From Aquabacterium humicola (GTDB lineage Bacteria > Pseudomonadota > Gammaproteobacteria > Burkholderiales > Burkholderiaceae_C): 64,000 bases of DNA. The position numbers and the translations under genes are program-made. The notes under the pieces were generated by a model. It worked only from the letters and a program-made list of their open reading frames with translations, was not told the DNA's origin and searched no databases. This document shows positions 18,960-29,875 of the stretch, piece after piece. Each line of letters begins with the position of its first letter. Positions within the stretch are counted from its first letter, which is position 1. The stretch spans positions 806,001 to 870,000 of the forward strand of contig NZ_JARGNB010000002.1 of assembly GCF_030167915.1 (NCBI RefSeq), given 5' to 3'.

Positions 18960-20261
18960 TCAGGCCCCCGCCTTCTCGGCCGCGCGCAGCGCCCGCTTCA
19001 GGTCGTCGATCAGGTCGTCGGCATCCTCCAGGCCGATCGACAGCCGGATCGTGCCGGGCCCGATGCCGGCGCGCGCCAGTGCCGCGTCGTCCATGCGGAA
19101 GTGCGTCGTCGTCGCCGGGTGGATCACCAGCGATCGGCAGTCGCCGACGTTGGCGAGGTGCGAGAAGATCTTCAGCGCCTCGATGAAGGCCTTGCCCTGG
19201 TTGCGGGAGCCCTTCAGGTCGAAGCTGAAGACGGCGCCGCAGCCGCGCGGCAGCAGCTTCTTCGCCAGCGCGTGGTCGGGATGGTCCGGCAGTTCCGGGT
19301 AGCCCACACGCGCCACCATCGGCTGCGCCGCGAGGAAGTCCACCACCTTGCGCGTATTGGCGATGTGCCGCTCCATGCGCAGCGGCAAGGTCTCGATGCC
19401 CTGCAGGATCAGCCACGCGGTGTGCGGGCTCATGCAGGCGCCGAAGTCGCGCAGGCCTTCGCGGCGTGCGCGCAGCAGGAAGGCGCCGACGCTGCTTTCC
19501 TCGGCGAAGACCATGCCGTGGAAGCCGTCATAGGGCGCGCTGAGCTCGGGAAAGCGGCCGGACGCGGCCCAGTCGAAGGCACCGGAGTCCACCAGCAGCC
19601 CGCCCACCACCGTGCCATGGCCGGACAGGAACTTGGTCGCCGAATGGAAGATCAGGTCGGCGCCGTGGTCGAAGGGCTTCAGCAGCCAGGGTGGCGTGAA
19701 GGTCGAATCGACCAGCAGCGGCAGCTTCGCGTCGTGCGCGATCTGCGCGACGGTCGGGATGTCCAGCACGTCGAGGCCGGGGTTGCCGAGCGTCTCGCCG
19801 AAGACCAGCCGCGTATTCGGACGGATCGCCTCGCGCCAGCCGTCGATGTCGCCCGGCTTGACGAATGTCGTGTCGATGCCGAAGCGGCGCAGCGTGTAGT
19901 CCAGCAGGTTGTGCGAGCCGCCGTAGAGCGCCGCGCTGGCGACGACATGGCTGCCCGCGCCGGCGAGCGTGGCGATGGCCAGGTGCAGCGCCGCCTGGCC
20001 GCTGGCCGTGGCGATCGCGCCGACGCCGCCTTCCAGCGCCGCGATGCGCTCCTCCAGCACCGCGTTGGTCGGGTTGCTGATGCGGCTGTAGACATGGCCC
20101 GAACGCTCCATGTTGAACAGCGACGCCGCATGCTCGCTGCTCTCGAAGACGAAGGACGTGGACAGGTGGATCGGCACCGCGCGCGCGCCGGTCGCCGGGT
20201 CGGGCGCGGCGCCGGCATGCAGCGCGAGGGTGTCGAAACCGGGGTCGGAGGGGCCGGGCAT
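18960..20261 (-). CDS. O-acetylhomoserine/O-succinylhomoserine sulfhydrylase-type Cys/Met metabolism PLP enzyme (copy 1)
   Basis: 433 residues from the ATG at 20261. It has the Cys/Met_Meta_PP fold with VYSRISNPTNAVLEERIAALE, PLP lysine K210 in HSATKFLSGHG and the C-terminal FRMDDAALARAGIGPGTIRL. Its length and the insertion before SGHGTVVGG match the MetY (O-acetylhomoserine aminocarboxypropyltransferase) group more than MetB. The likely reaction is O-acetylhomoserine plus sulfide to homocysteine. It lies upstream of an alpha/beta hydrolase with almost no gap. A second family member occurs at 36764-38065. Confidence 0.92.
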   Translation of the reverse strand: MPGPSDPGFDTLALHAGAAPDPATGARAVPIHLSTSFVFESSEHAASLFNMERSGHVYSRISNPTNAVLEERIAALEGGVGAIATASGQAALHLAIATLAGAGSHVVASAALYGGSHNLLDYTLRRFGIDTTFVKPGDIDGWREAIRPNTRLVFGETLGNPGLDVLDIPTVAQIAHDAKLPLLVDSTFTPPWLLKPFDHGADLIFHSATKFLSGHGTVVGGLLVDSGAFDWAASGRFPELSAPYDGFHGMVFAEESSVGAFLLRARREGLRDFGACMSPHTAWLILQGIETLPLRMERHIANTRKVVDFLAAQPMVARVGYPELPDHPDHALAKKLLPRGCGAVFSFDLKGSRNQGKAFIEALKIFSHLANVGDCRSLVIHPATTTHFRMDDAALARAGIGPGTIRLSIGLEDADDLIDDLKRALRAAEKAGA

Positions 20262-20296
20262 GGTGCAACGCTGGGGTGTTGTGTCAGGGCATTGTG

Positions 20297-20305
20297 TGCT
20301 ATGTT
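20297..20305 (+). promoter_or_regulatory. Extended -10 promoter element for the CBS-domain gene
   Basis: TGC-TATGTT forms an extended -10 element about 58 bp before the gene start. A weak -35 candidate, TGTTGT (20277-20282), lies 17 bp upstream. The region 20262-20362 also serves the divergent metY-type gene. A good AGAGGAGA ribosome-binding site follows at about 20349. Confidence 0.4.
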
Positions 20306-20362
20306 TTTTCGACCCCCGGCGACGCTGCCGGTCATTCGCGCAAGGCAAGAGGAGACTTCCCC

Positions 20363-20827
20363 ATGAAGGTCAGCGACATCCTTCGGGTCAAGGGCAATAC
20401 GCTGTACACGGTACCGCCCGAGCAGCCCCTGGCCGAGGCGGTGCAGACCATGGCCGAGTTCGACATCGGCTCGCTGGTGGTGATGAACCACGGTGAACTG
20501 GTCGGCATGCTGACCTTCCGGGAGGTGATCGCCGCCGTGGTGAAGAACGGCGGTTCGGTCGGCTCGCTGGTCGTGCGCACGGTGATGGACGACGCGCCGC
20601 TGACCTGCACGCCCGAGACCGAGATCGACGAGGTGCGCCGCATGATGCTGGGCCGCCACGCGCGCTACATGCCGGTGCTCAACGGCCGCACGCTGATGGG
20701 CGTGATCTCGTTCTACGACGTGGCCAAGGCCGTCGTCGACAGCCAGGACTTCGAGAACCGCATGCTCAAGGCCTACATCCGCGACTGGCCGGTCGAGGAG
20801 GAAGGCGCGGCCGAGCCGAAGCTCTAG
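20363..20827 (+). CDS. CBS-domain pair protein
   Basis: 154 residues from the ATG at 20363, supported by an AAGAGGAGA ribosome-binding site. Two CBS domains fill it: about residues 5-60 ([11 protein letters not shown] to [12 protein letters not shown]) and 75-130 ([22 protein letters not shown] to [13 protein letters not shown]). Such pairs bind adenosine nucleotides (AMP, ATP, SAM) and act as energy or methyl-state sensors. There is no catalytic domain. It is divergent from the metY-type gene and followed by a strong hairpin before aroC, so it is likely monocistronic. The partner is unknown. Confidence 0.9.
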   Translation: MKVSDILRVKGNTLYTVPPEQPLAEAVQTMAEFDIGSLVVMNHGELVGMLTFREVIAAVVKNGGSVGSLVVRTVMDDAPLTCTPETEIDEVRRMMLGRHARYMPVLNGRTLMGVISFYDVAKAVVDSQDFENRMLKAYIRDWPVEEEGAAEPKL

Positions 20828-20892
20828 GAGGCCATGCGGACCCCGTGGCCCGCGGCAGCGATGCCGCGGTGCAGCAGGGCTGCGACAATCCG

Positions 20893-20924
20893 GGGCCCGG
20901 CGCTCGTTCGCGAGCACCGGGCCC
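20893..20924 (+). terminator. Strong GC hairpin after the CBS-domain gene
   Basis: A 32-nt stem-loop: outer arms GGGCCCGG (20893-20900) and CCGGGCCC (20917-20924), inner arms GCTCG/CGAGC around a TTCG loop, one mismatch between. It is followed only by TTCGTC, so it is terminator-like without a real U-tract. It lies 26 bp before aroC. Confidence 0.55.
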
Positions 20925-20949
20925 TTCGTCCATCCAAGGCCCTCGATCG

Positions 20950-22050
20950 ATGTCCGGCAGCACTTTCGGCGAACTGTTCCGCGTCACCAACTTCGGCGAG
21001 AGCCACGGCCCGGCGATCGGCTGCGTGATCGACGGCTGCCCGCCCGGGATGGAACTGTCCGAGGCCGACATCCAGCCCGACCTCGACCGCCGCCGCCCCG
21101 GCACCAGCCGCCACGTGACGCAGCGCAACGAGCCGGACGCGGTCGAGATCCTGTCCGGCGTCTACGAGGGCCGCACCACCGGCACGCCGATCTGCCTGCT
21201 GATCCGCAACACCGACCAGCGCAGCAAGGACTACGGCAACATCCTCGACACCTTCCGCCCCGGCCATGCCGACTACACCTACTGGCGCAAGTACGGCCTG
21301 CGCGATCCGCGCGGCGGCGGCCGCTCGTCGGCACGACTGACGGCGCCGATGGTCGCCGCCGGCGCGGTGGCCAAGAAGTGGCTGGCGGCCCAGCACGGCA
21401 CCACCTTCCTCGGCTGGATGAGCCAGCTCGGCGATATCGCCATCCCGTTCGAGGACGAGGCGCAGATCCCGCTGAACCCCTTCTTCGCGCCGAACGCGGG
21501 CATCGTGCCGCGGCTGGAAGAAGCGATGGACGCGCTGCGCAAGGCGGGCGATTCGGTCGGCGCCCGCATCGAGGTGCGCGCGCGCGGCGTGCCGGTGGGC
21601 CTGGGCGAGCCGCTGTTCGACAAGCTCGATGCCGACATCGCCTACGCGATGATGGGCATCAACGCGGTCAAGGGCGTGGAGATCGGCGCCGGCTTCGGCG
21701 CCGTCAGTCAACGCGGCAGTGAACACGGCGACGAGCTGACGCCGGCCGGCTTCCGCGGCAACAACGCCGGCGGCGTGCTCGGCGGCATTTCCACCGGCCA
21801 GGACCTCGTCGTGTCGATCGCGATCAAGCCGACCAGCTCGATCCGCCAGCCTCGCGCATCGATCGACCGCGCCGGCCAACCCAGCGTCGTCGAGACCTTT
21901 GGCCGCCACGACCCCTGCGTGGGCATCCGCGCGACGCCGATCGCCGAGGCCATGCTGGCGCTGGTGCTGATGGACCATGCGCTGCGCCACCGCGCGCAAT
22001 GCGGCGACGTCACGTTGCCGATTCCGCCGATTCCCGCTTCGGCGGGCTGA
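20950..22050 (+). CDS. aroC: Chorismate synthase
   Basis: 366 residues from the ATG at 20950. The three family signatures are present: [18 protein letters not shown] near the N-terminus, [12 protein letters not shown] near residue 130 and the late [19 protein letters not shown]. It converts EPSP to chorismate with reduced FMN, the last shared step of aromatic amino-acid synthesis. It is a single gene between the CBS gene and an RND efflux operon. A short GGCGG/CCGCC hairpin overlaps its stop. The remaining 200 bp to the next gene show no further clear signal. Confidence 0.97.
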   Translation: MSGSTFGELFRVTNFGESHGPAIGCVIDGCPPGMELSEADIQPDLDRRRPGTSRHVTQRNEPDAVEILSGVYEGRTTGTPICLLIRNTDQRSKDYGNILDTFRPGHADYTYWRKYGLRDPRGGGRSSARLTAPMVAAGAVAKKWLAAQHGTTFLGWMSQLGDIAIPFEDEAQIPLNPFFAPNAGIVPRLEEAMDALRKAGDSVGARIEVRARGVPVGLGEPLFDKLDADIAYAMMGINAVKGVEIGAGFGAVSQRGSEHGDELTPAGFRGNNAGGVLGGISTGQDLVVSIAIKPTSSIRQPRASIDRAGQPSVVETFGRHDPCVGIRATPIAEAMLALVLMDHALRHRAQCGDVTLPIPPIPASAG

Positions 22051-22250
22051 TCCGCCCGGCCCCTTCCGGTTCCCGCCGTTCGTCGGCCGGCGGCGCATTT
22101 CATCCTTCCGCCGGACGCGGCCATCGGCCGCGCATGCGGTTCGTCGCCACGAACCCGCGCTTCGTCGCACACTGCGCTGCGGCCCGGAACCCCAGTCCTA
22201 GACTCGCGCCGCTTTACAAGATCGTTGCATTGCGACGGAAGGATGAAGAC

Positions 22251-23456
22251 ATGCGCAAGAGTCGTGTGATCGGGGGTGGTATTGCGGCCGTCGCTGCGGT
22301 GGCGGTCGCGGTGGGCGTGGTGATGATGCAACGCAACGCGGGCGCGAAGGCCCCCGACAGCGCGGCCACCGCCAAGAGCGCCAAGGGGCCGAAGGACGCC
22401 GCGTCGGCGCCGCCGCTGGAGTTCCGCACCACCGAGGTCGTGCAGCCGACGATGGCCACGATGCCGAAGCTGATCGAGTTCTCGGGTCCGCTGGTCGCGC
22501 CGAACACCGCCATCGTGCGCGCAAAGGCCTCGGGCACGCTGCTGGCGCTGCAGGTCGCCGAAGGTCAGCGCGTCACCGCCGGCCAGGCGCTGGGCCGCAT
22601 CGACCTGGCTGAACTTTCCAACCGGGTCGCCGAACGCAACGCCAACGTCGAATCGGCGCGCGCGACCCTCGCCCAGGCCGAACGCACGCACGCCTCAAAC
22701 GAGCGGCTCGCGCAGCAGAACTTCATCTCGCCGAACGCGCTCGAGAACTCCCGCGCATCCGTCGAGACCGCCCGTGCCGCGCTGAATGCCGCGCAGGCTT
22801 CGCTGGACACCACGCGCGTGGGCCTGCGCGAGGCGGCGCTGGTGGCGCCGATCGGCGGCATCGTCGCCAAGCGCCATGTGCTGCCCGGCGAGAAGGTGAG
22901 CATCGAGCAGCAGATGCTGACGCTGGTCGATCTGCAGAAGCTGGAGCTGGCCGGCAGCGTCGGCACGCACGAGGTCGGCGCGCTGGCGCCGGGCATGACG
23001 GTGCAGGTGAAGGTCGAGGGCGTCGAAAAGCCGGTGATGGCCAAGCTCGCGCGCATCGCGCCGGCCGCCGAACCGGGTACGCGCTCGATCGGCGTGACGA
23101 TCGCGCTCGACAACCCGAAGGAGACGCTGCGCGCCGGCCAGTACGCCATCGCCCGTGTCGAACTGCAGGACGCGCAGCAGCGCCTGTCGGTGCCGATCCC
23201 GGCGGTCGGCAGCACCTCCGGCCAGGACCATGTCTGGCTGATCGAGGACGGCGCGCTGATGCGCCGCGCGGTGACACTGGGCCGCCGCGACGAGGCCGCC
23301 GGCCGCGTCGAGGTGCTGACCGGCGTGTCTCCCGCGAGCCGTGTGCTGGCGATGCGCTTCGACAACCTGCGCGAAGGTGCGAAGGCCTCGGTGGTCGCCG
23401 GCAAGCAGCCGGCGGTCGCGTCGGCCGCCGCGTCCAGCACGCACGCCACGCGCTGA
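22251..23456 (+). CDS. RND efflux periplasmic adaptor subunit (membrane fusion protein)
   Basis: 401 residues from the ATG at 22251 with AAGGATGA upstream as ribosome-binding site. An N-terminal signal anchor (residues 7-25) is followed by an Ala/Lys-rich linker, a lipoyl half-motif (GTLLALQVAEGQRVTAGQALGRI), a coiled-coil hairpin (residues about 130-185), the second lipoyl half (LVAPIGGIVAKRHVLPGEKV) and a beta-barrel domain. It connects the inner-membrane RND pump encoded 19 bp downstream to an outer-membrane channel. No channel gene and no local regulator are present, so the substrate is open. Confidence 0.94.
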   Translation: MRKSRVIGGGIAAVAAVAVAVGVVMMQRNAGAKAPDSAATAKSAKGPKDAASAPPLEFRTTEVVQPTMATMPKLIEFSGPLVAPNTAIVRAKASGTLLALQVAEGQRVTAGQALGRIDLAELSNRVAERNANVESARATLAQAERTHASNERLAQQNFISPNALENSRASVETARAALNAAQASLDTTRVGLREAALVAPIGGIVAKRHVLPGEKVSIEQQMLTLVDLQKLELAGSVGTHEVGALAPGMTVQVKVEGVEKPVMAKLARIAPAAEPGTRSIGVTIALDNPKETLRAGQYAIARVELQDAQQRLSVPIPAVGSTSGQDHVWLIEDGALMRRAVTLGRRDEAAGRVEVLTGVSPASRVLAMRFDNLREGAKASVVAGKQPAVASAAASSTHATR

Positions 23457-23475
23457 TCGCACCGGGAGCCTCACC

Positions 23476-26400
23476 ATGTGGATCACCCGCGTATCGATCA
23501 AGAACCCCGTCTTCGCGACGATGGTGATGGTCGCGCTGCTCGTGCTGGGCCTGTTCGCCTACAACCGCCTTGGCGTCGAGCAGATGCCCGACATCCAGTT
23601 CCCCGGCGCCTTCATCGACGTCGCCTACCCCGGCGCCTCGCCGGAGGCAGCCGAGCGCGAGGTCGCCAAGGTCATCGAGGAATCGCTGAACAGCATCGGC
23701 GGCGTCAAGCGCATCAACTCGCGCAGCTTCGAGGGCCGCAGCCAGACCAGCATCGAGTTCAACCTGAACACCGACATGACGCGCGCGATGCAGGACGTGC
23801 GCGACCGCATGTCGCAGGTGCAGGCCGCGCTGCCGAAGGACGCGAAGACGCCGACCATCGTGCGCTTCAACAACGACAACGCTCAGCCGGTGGTCGTGAT
23901 GGCGCTGATGAGCAAGTCGCGCTCGGGGCGTGAACTGTCGCTGCTGGCCGACCAGAACGTCAGCAAGCGGCTCGCGCGCATCGACGGCGTCGCGCGTGTC
24001 GACATCAGCGGCATGGCGATCCGCGAGGTGCGCATCAACCTCGACCCGGCGCGGCTGCGCGCCTACGGCATCACGCCGGCGGAGATCGCCACCGCGCTGC
24101 GCGAGGCCAACGTCGACCAGCCGGTCGGCCTGCTGAGCGACGCCACCTCCGACGCGATCCTGCGCGTCGAGGGCCGCGCGCGCGATCCGCGCCAGTTCAC
24201 CGACTTCGTCGTCGCGCGCCGCAACGGCCTGGCGCTGACCTTGGGCGACCTCGGCCAGCTCGTCGAGCGCGAGCGCGAGTTCGAGTCGCTGGCCCGCATC
24301 AACGGCCAGCGCGCGGTGACCTTCAACGTCTTCAAGCAGCAGGACGCCAACATCGTCGCCACCGGCGAAGCGGTGAAGGGCGCGATGGACGAACTGCGCA
24401 AGACGCTGCCCTCGGACGTCGAGCTGCGGCTGATCTACGCGTCGAGCGATTTCGTCAAGGGCTCGCTCGAGGGCCTGAAGCACACGCTGATCGAAGGCGC
24501 GATCCTGACGGTACTGATCGTCTTCCTGTTCCTGCACTCGTGGCGCTCGACGATCATCACCGGCCTGACCCTGCCGATCGCGGTCATCTCCAGCTTCATC
24601 GCCGTCTATGCCTTCGGCTTCACGCTGAACTTCATGACGATGATGGCGCTGAGCCTGTGCATCGGCCTGTTGATCGACGACGCGATCGTCGTGCGCGAGA
24701 ACATCGTGCGCCACGTCGCGATGGGCAAGGACCACCACACCGCGGCCTTCGATGGCACCAACGAGATCGGCCTCGCGGTGATGGCCACCACCTTCGCGAT
24801 CTGCGCGGTGTTCGTGCCGGTGGCCTTCATGGGCGGCATCATCGGCAAGTTCTTCTACCCGTTCGGCATCACGGTCGCGGTGGCGGTGCTGGTGAGCCTG
24901 TTCGTCAGCTTCACGCTCGACCCGATGCTGTCGAGCATCTGGAAGGACCCGCCGTCGGCGCACCTGCGCAAGGTGCCGCTGATCGGCTGGTCGATCCGCG
25001 CGGTCGACCACGGCATGGACCTCGCGCATGGCATCTACGAGCGCCTGATCCGCTGGGCCTTCTCCGAGCGGCGCTGGAAGCTACTGCCGCTGATCACCTA
25101 CGGCCGACCCTTCGATGCGCACAAGCGCCGCGACAAGACCCGCGCACGGGTGTGGCGCTGGGCGACGATCACGCCGCGCGGCGTCGTGATGGGCGTCGGC
25201 GCGCTGAGCTTCGTCGGCGCGCTGGGGCTGGCGCCGCTGGTGGGCACCGAGTTCGTGCCGCAGACCGACCAGGGCTTCACGCAGCTGTCGCTGCGCATGC
25301 CCACCGGCTCCAGCCTCGAGCGCAGCGACCAGAAGGTGCGCCAGGTCGAGGAGATCGTCGCCACCTTCCCCGAGGTCAAGACCGTATCGACCAATGTGGG
25401 CGGCCAGGGCCAGGGCTTCGCGGTCGGCCGCGGCCAGGCGACGCTGAACATCACGCTCACCGACCGCAAGGAGCGCCAGCGCTCGCAGAAGGAGATCGAA
25501 GGCGCGATCCGCTCGGCGATCGCCAAGATCCCGGGCATCGAGGCCTCGGTCGGCTTCAACCGGCCGATCTACGTCGCGATCCTCGGCAGCGATCCGGTGG
25601 GCCTGTCGCGCGTGGCGACCGAGTTCGCCGAGAAGATCAAGAAGATCCCCGGCATCGCCGACGTCGACCTGTCGTTGAAGCCCGGCCTGCCGGCCTACGC
25701 CGTGCGGCTGAAGCCCGGGGCGGTGCGCGAGCTGGGTCTCACCGCGCCGCAGCTGGCGTCGAGCCTGCGCGCCTACGTCAACGGCGAGGTCGCGACCTAC
25801 TGGACCACGCCCGACGGCCAGCAGGTGGAAGTGCTGCTGCGCCTGCCGGAAGAGCAGCGCGAGCGCATCGACCAGATGCGCAGCCTGCCGGTGGCCTTCG
25901 CCAAGGACGGCACGCCGATCACGCTGGAGTCGATCGCGACGATCGAGTCGGTCGTCAACCCGGACGTGATCCGCCGCCAGAACCTGCAGCGCCGCGAGGC
26001 GATCTTCGCCGGCACGCAGGGCCGTCCGTCGGGTGACGCCGGCGCCGACGTGCAGAAGCTGATCAAGGAGACCAACCTGCCACCGGGCTTCAGCTTCGAC
26101 GTCGGCGGCGAGACCCAGGAACAGCAGGAAGCCTTCGCCGGCATGCTGGCTGCGATGGGCCTGGCGGCGATCTTCATCTACATCGTGCTGGCCTCGCAGT
26201 TCGGCAGCTTCCTGCAGCCGATCGCCATCATGGCCTCGCTGCCGCTGGCGCTGATCGGCGTGATGCTGGCGCTGCTGTTCTGGCGCTCGACCTTGAACGT
26301 GTTCTCGATGATCGGCCTCGTCATGCTGATGGGCCTGGTGACGAAGAACGCGATCCTGCTGGTCGACTTCGCGAACCATGCGCGGGCACGCGGCGCGACG

Positions 26401-26706
26401 GTGGCCGAAGCGTTGCTGGAAGCCGGCCTGATCCGCATGCGCCCGATCATGATGACGACCGCGGCGATGGTCTTCGGCATGCTGCCGCTGGCGCTGGCAC
26501 TGAACGACGGCGGCGAGATCCAGGCGCCGATGGGCCGCGCCATCATCGGCGGCGTCATCACCTCCACCTTACTGACGCTGGTGGTCGTGCCGGTGCTCTA
26601 CAGCTACCTGGTGCGCGAGCGGAAGCCGCAGGCCGCGCCGGAGGAAGCGCCGGCGGCGCTCGCCGGCGGCCCGCTGCCGCAGCATGCGCCCGCGGATCGC
26701 GACTGA
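23476..26706 (+). CDS. RND-family inner-membrane efflux transporter (AcrB/MdtB type)
   Basis: 1076 residues, full length, with 12 membrane helices arranged as 1 + 5 twice around two large periplasmic loops. The N-terminus [20 protein letters not shown] and helix 4 [13 protein letters not shown], with the paired Asp residues of the proton relay, are typical of HAE-1 pumps. The C-terminal half has [18 protein letters not shown] with the relay Lys. It exports hydrophobic compounds by proton antiport with the adaptor upstream. The operon ends at an intrinsic terminator 22 bp after the stop. Confidence 0.96.
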   Translation: MWITRVSIKNPVFATMVMVALLVLGLFAYNRLGVEQMPDIQFPGAFIDVAYPGASPEAAEREVAKVIEESLNSIGGVKRINSRSFEGRSQTSIEFNLNTDMTRAMQDVRDRMSQVQAALPKDAKTPTIVRFNNDNAQPVVVMALMSKSRSGRELSLLADQNVSKRLARIDGVARVDISGMAIREVRINLDPARLRAYGITPAEIATALREANVDQPVGLLSDATSDAILRVEGRARDPRQFTDFVVARRNGLALTLGDLGQLVEREREFESLARINGQRAVTFNVFKQQDANIVATGEAVKGAMDELRKTLPSDVELRLIYASSDFVKGSLEGLKHTLIEGAILTVLIVFLFLHSWRSTIITGLTLPIAVISSFIAVYAFGFTLNFMTMMALSLCIGLLIDDAIVVRENIVRHVAMGKDHHTAAFDGTNEIGLAVMATTFAICAVFVPVAFMGGIIGKFFYPFGITVAVAVLVSLFVSFTLDPMLSSIWKDPPSAHLRKVPLIGWSIRAVDHGMDLAHGIYERLIRWAFSERRWKLLPLITYGRPFDAHKRRDKTRARVWRWATITPRGVVMGVGALSFVGALGLAPLVGTEFVPQTDQGFTQLSLRMPTGSSLERSDQKVRQVEEIVATFPEVKTVSTNVGGQGQGFAVGRGQATLNITLTDRKERQRSQKEIEGAIRSAIAKIPGIEASVGFNRPIYVAILGSDPVGLSRVATEFAEKIKKIPGIADVDLSLKPGLPAYAVRLKPGAVRELGLTAPQLASSLRAYVNGEVATYWTTPDGQQVEVLLRLPEEQRERIDQMRSLPVAFAKDGTPITLESIATIESVVNPDVIRRQNLQRREAIFAGTQGRPSGDAGADVQKLIKETNLPPGFSFDVGGETQEQQEAFAGMLAAMGLAAIFIYIVLASQFGSFLQPIAIMASLPLALIGVMLALLFWRSTLNVFSMIGLVMLMGLVTKNAILLVDFANHARARGATVAEALLEAGLIRMRPIMMTTAAMVFGMLPLALALNDGGEIQAPMGRAIIGGVITSTLLTLVVVPVLYSYLVRERKPQAAPEEAPAALAGGPLPQHAPADRD

Positions 26707-26728
26707 GCATTCACCGCCGCCATGAAGA

Positions 26729-26755
26729 ACGCCGCCCTCGGGCGGCGTTTTTCTT
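26729..26755 (+). terminator. Rho-independent terminator of the RND operon
   Basis: Stem ACGCCGCC/GGCGGCGT with a CTCG loop is followed by TTTTTCTT. It lies between the RND transporter stop and the convergent MCP gene, and it is the clearest plus-strand intrinsic terminator I noticed in the window. Confidence 0.9.
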
Positions 26756-26776
26756 GGCTGGGCGGCGGTATGCCGC

Positions 26777-28318
26777 TCAGGCCTTGGCGAAAGCCGCCTG
26801 GGCGGTCTGGCGGTAGACCCCGCAGCCGACCACCTGCTGCGCGTCGATCTGCACGACGAACGAGGCCTTGGGCTGCACCGCGCCGGACTCGGGATTGATG
26901 ATGTCGTACTCGATCCAGCCGCCGGTGGCGGGGGTGGCGAAGGCGTCGCGCACGAAGCGGTCGCCGTCGATGCCGGGGATCTCGTGCACGCGCTTGCCTT
27001 CGGAGGCCGGCTTCGCGGCATGCACGCGGTAGTGGCCGCCGCGGTCGACGACGAAGATGTAGAGGTCGCGGTCGACGAAGCCGCTGGCCTTGTCGCGGAA
27101 GACCTGCGCGGCGGCGGCCAGGCCGCGCTGCTTGATCAGCGCTTCGGCCTTGGCGACCAGCGCACGCGCTTCGTCGGCCGAGCCCTGGCGCAGGCGGATC
27201 GAGGCGACGGCGCTCGACAGCGTCTTCGCGCGGCCGACGAGGTCCTGCGACGCGCCGGCCGATTCCTCGACCATCGCGGCGTTCTGGCGCGTGATCTCGT
27301 CGAGCTGGCCGACGCTCTGCGACACCTGGGTCAGCTCGCCGCTCTGGCGGGCGCTGGCCTCGGCGATGCGGCGCAGCGAGGTCGAGACGTTGCGCACGCC
27401 GCCGACCAGCGCGTCGAGCACCTGGCCGACCGCACGGGTCTGGCGCACCGAGCTCTCGACCTGCTCGCCGGAGCGGGCGATGAGGGTGCGGATCTCGCTG
27501 GACGCGGCGGCCGAGCGCTGCGCGAGCTGGCGCACCTCGGCGGCGACGACCGCGAAGCCGCGGCCGGCCTCGCCGGCGCGCGCGGCTTCCACCGCGGCGT
27601 TCAGCGCGAGGATGTTGGTCTGGAACGCGATGCCGTCGATCACGCCGATGATCTCGCCGACGCGCTTGGAGCTGTCCTCGAGGCCGGCCATCGCCTCGAC
27701 CGACGAGCGCATCGCGGCGCCGCCCTGTTCGGCTTCGGTCTTCAGGCGCTCGGTCAGCTGGTCGAGCTGGCTGGCGGCAGTGGCGTTGGCGCTGACCGCT
27801 TCGGTCAGCTGGTGCACGGTCTCCACCGTCTGGCGCAGGCTGGCGGCCTGTTCCTCGGTGCGCTGGGCGAGCGATTCGCTGCTGGAGGCGACCAGCTGGC
27901 CCGACATGCCGACGCGCACCGCGCTCGAGCGGATCTCGGCGACCAGCGACGACAGCCGCACGTTCATGCCTTCGACCAGGGTGCCGATGACGTGCAGTTC
28001 GTCGCTGCCGGGCAGGTCGATCTTGTGCGAGAGGTCGCCGCCCGAGACGGCTTTCACGCCGGTGTGCAGGGCGTCGAGGCTGCGGCCGATGCTGGCGGCG
28101 AAGGCGATGGCGAAGTAGCCGGCGAGCGCGAACGCACTGCCGGCGACGGCGAGCGCGCCACCCGAGGCGCCTGGACCGAACGCGCCGGCCAGCGCCGCAA
28201 AGCCGACACCCTGGGAGACGAGCAGCGGCGTCGCGACCAGCGTGAGCTTGGCCGGCAGCCGGACACGCTGCATGAGGCGCACGCCAAGGGACAGCGGGTT
28301 GAACTTCGAGCCAGACAT
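26777..28318 (-). CDS. Methyl-accepting chemotaxis protein with C-terminal Cache-like domain
   Basis: 513 residues from the ATG at 28318. Two membrane helices (about residues 20-65) have almost no periplasmic loop between them. HAMP and a full signalling domain with the hairpin tip [19 protein letters not shown] follow. After the methylation helices the protein continues with about 100 residues ([20 protein letters not shown] to [12 protein letters not shown]) that look like a cytoplasmic Cache sensor, an unusual C-terminal position. It is an orphan receptor outside the main che cluster, with a FliA-type promoter upstream. No C-terminal WETF tail. Confidence 0.9.
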   Translation of the reverse strand: MSGSKFNPLSLGVRLMQRVRLPAKLTLVATPLLVSQGVGFAALAGAFGPGASGGALAVAGSAFALAGYFAIAFAASIGRSLDALHTGVKAVSGGDLSHKIDLPGSDELHVIGTLVEGMNVRLSSLVAEIRSSAVRVGMSGQLVASSSESLAQRTEEQAASLRQTVETVHQLTEAVSANATAASQLDQLTERLKTEAEQGGAAMRSSVEAMAGLEDSSKRVGEIIGVIDGIAFQTNILALNAAVEAARAGEAGRGFAVVAAEVRQLAQRSAAASSEIRTLIARSGEQVESSVRQTRAVGQVLDALVGGVRNVSTSLRRIAEASARQSGELTQVSQSVGQLDEITRQNAAMVEESAGASQDLVGRAKTLSSAVASIRLRQGSADEARALVAKAEALIKQRGLAAAAQVFRDKASGFVDRDLYIFVVDRGGHYRVHAAKPASEGKRVHEIPGIDGDRFVRDAFATPATGGWIEYDIINPESGAVQPKASFVVQIDAQQVVGCGVYRQTAQAAFAKA

Positions 28319-28399
28319 CGGCAACTCCCGGACCGTTGAACAGACAAGCTGCGGGTTTTGCAACTTTGAGCGCGGAGGGATGTTCGCGCCGTTCGTCTG

Positions 28400-28427
28400 T
28401 CATCGGTCACCGGAATTGCCGTCTTGA
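28400..28427 (-). promoter_or_regulatory. FliA (sigma-28)-like promoter for the orphan MCP
   Basis: On the minus strand TCAAG (28427-28423) is followed after 15 bp by ACCGATGA (28407-28400), close to the FliA consensus TNAA-N15/16-GCCGATAA. It lies in the gap between the sdaA stop and the MCP start, about 80 bp upstream of the ATG, and supports late flagellar-class expression of this receptor. Confidence 0.6.
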
Positions 28428-28468
28428 GACCTCTCAAATCATTTCGTCGATGCCCCGGGCGGCTTCGT

Positions 28469-29860
28469 TCAGCATTCCACGATATTCACCGCCAGGCCAC
28501 CGCGGGCGGTTTCCTTGTACTTGGTCATCATGTCCGCGCCGGTCTCGCGCATCGTCTTGATCACCTTGTCGAGACTGACGTAGTGCGTGCCGTCGCCGCG
28601 CAGCGCCATGCGCGCGGCGTTCACCGCCTTGACCGAGGCGATCGCGTTGCGCTCGATGCACGGGATCTGCACCAGGCCGCCCACCGGGTCGCAGGTCAGC
28701 CCCAGGTGGTGTTCCATGCCGATCTCGGCGGCGTTCTCCACCTGCTCGGGCGTGCCGCCGAGCACCGCGCACAGCGCGCCGGCGGCCATCGAGCAGGCGA
28801 CGCCGACCTCGCCCTGGCAGCCGACCTCGGCGCCGGAGATCGACGCGTTCTCCTTGTAGAGGATGCCGATCGCCGCGGCGGTCAGCAGGAAGTCGACCAC
28901 GCCGCGCTCGGAGGAGCCGTGCACGAAGCGGTGGTAGTAGTGCAGCACCGCCGGAATGATGCCGGCCGCGCCGTTGGTCGGCGCGGTGACGACGCGGCCG
29001 CCGGCCGCGTTCTCCTCGTTGACCGCCAGCGCGTAGAGGTTCACCCAGTCCAGCACCTGCAGCGGGTCGCGCAGCGCGGCCTCGGGGTTGGCGGTCAGCG
29101 AGCGGTACAGCGCGGCGGCGCGGCGCTTGACCTTGAAGCCGCCGGGCAGCACGCCCTCGGCGCGGCAGCCGCGGCTGACGCAGTCCTGCATCGTGCGCCA
29201 GATGCCAAGCAGGCCGGCATCGATCTGCTCGTCGGTGCGCCAGTGGCGTTCGTTGCGCCGCATCACCTCGGCGATGCTGCAGCCGAGCGTCTGGGTCAGC
29301 TTCAGCAGTTCATCGCCGCTGTGGAAGGGATGCGGCAGTGCCGTGGTGTCCGGCGCGACCACCTTGTGCCGCGAGCCGTCGGCCGCGACCTCGTCGCTGA
29401 CGACGAAGCCGCCGCCCACCGAGTAGTAGACGCGGTTGGCGATCTCGGCGCCAGCGCCGTCGAAGGCGGTGAAGCGCAGCGCGTTGGCGTGGAAGGGCAG
29501 GGTCTCGCGGCGGTGGAAGATCAGGTCGGTCGCCTCGTTGAACGCCAGGCACAGGCCGCCCGGCAGCATCAGCTGCTGGTGGCTGCGCACGGCCTCCAGC
29601 AGCGCGGGAATCTGGTCGACGTCGACCGTGTCGGGCTCGTGGCCCATCATCCCCAGCAGCACCGCCTTGTCGCTGCCGTGGCCCTTGCCGGTGGCGCCCA
29701 GCGAGCCGTAGAGGTCGCATTGCAGGCGCATCGCGTCGTCGATCAGCCCGTCGTGCGCGAGGCGCTGCATGAACATGCGTGCGGCGCGCATCGGCCCGAC
29801 GGTGTGCGAGCTGCTCGGCCCGATGCCGATCTTGAAGAGGTCGAAGACGGAGACGGCCAT
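28469..29860 (-). CDS. sdaA: L-serine ammonia-lyase (4Fe-4S serine dehydratase)
   Basis: 463 residues, the single-chain type with fused beta and alpha domains. N-terminal [18 protein letters not shown] and the C-terminal alpha domain with the cluster cysteines ([30 protein letters not shown]) are intact. It deaminates serine to pyruvate and ammonia. It is the last gene of what looks like a riboswitch-led gcvTHP-monooxygenase-sdaA operon (15-bp gap upstream). This makes sense because glycine cleavage plus GlyA yields serine. Oxygen sensitivity is expected from the cluster. Confidence 0.95.
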   Translation of the reverse strand: MAVSVFDLFKIGIGPSSSHTVGPMRAARMFMQRLAHDGLIDDAMRLQCDLYGSLGATGKGHGSDKAVLLGMMGHEPDTVDVDQIPALLEAVRSHQQLMLPGGLCLAFNEATDLIFHRRETLPFHANALRFTAFDGAGAEIANRVYYSVGGGFVVSDEVAADGSRHKVVAPDTTALPHPFHSGDELLKLTQTLGCSIAEVMRRNERHWRTDEQIDAGLLGIWRTMQDCVSRGCRAEGVLPGGFKVKRRAAALYRSLTANPEAALRDPLQVLDWVNLYALAVNEENAAGGRVVTAPTNGAAGIIPAVLHYYHRFVHGSSERGVVDFLLTAAAIGILYKENASISGAEVGCQGEVGVACSMAAGALCAVLGGTPEQVENAAEIGMEHHLGLTCDPVGGLVQIPCIERNAIASVKAVNAARMALRGDGTHYVSLDKVIKTMRETGADMMTKYKETARGGLAVNIVEC

Positions 29861-29875
29861 GGCGTGCTCTCTTGT

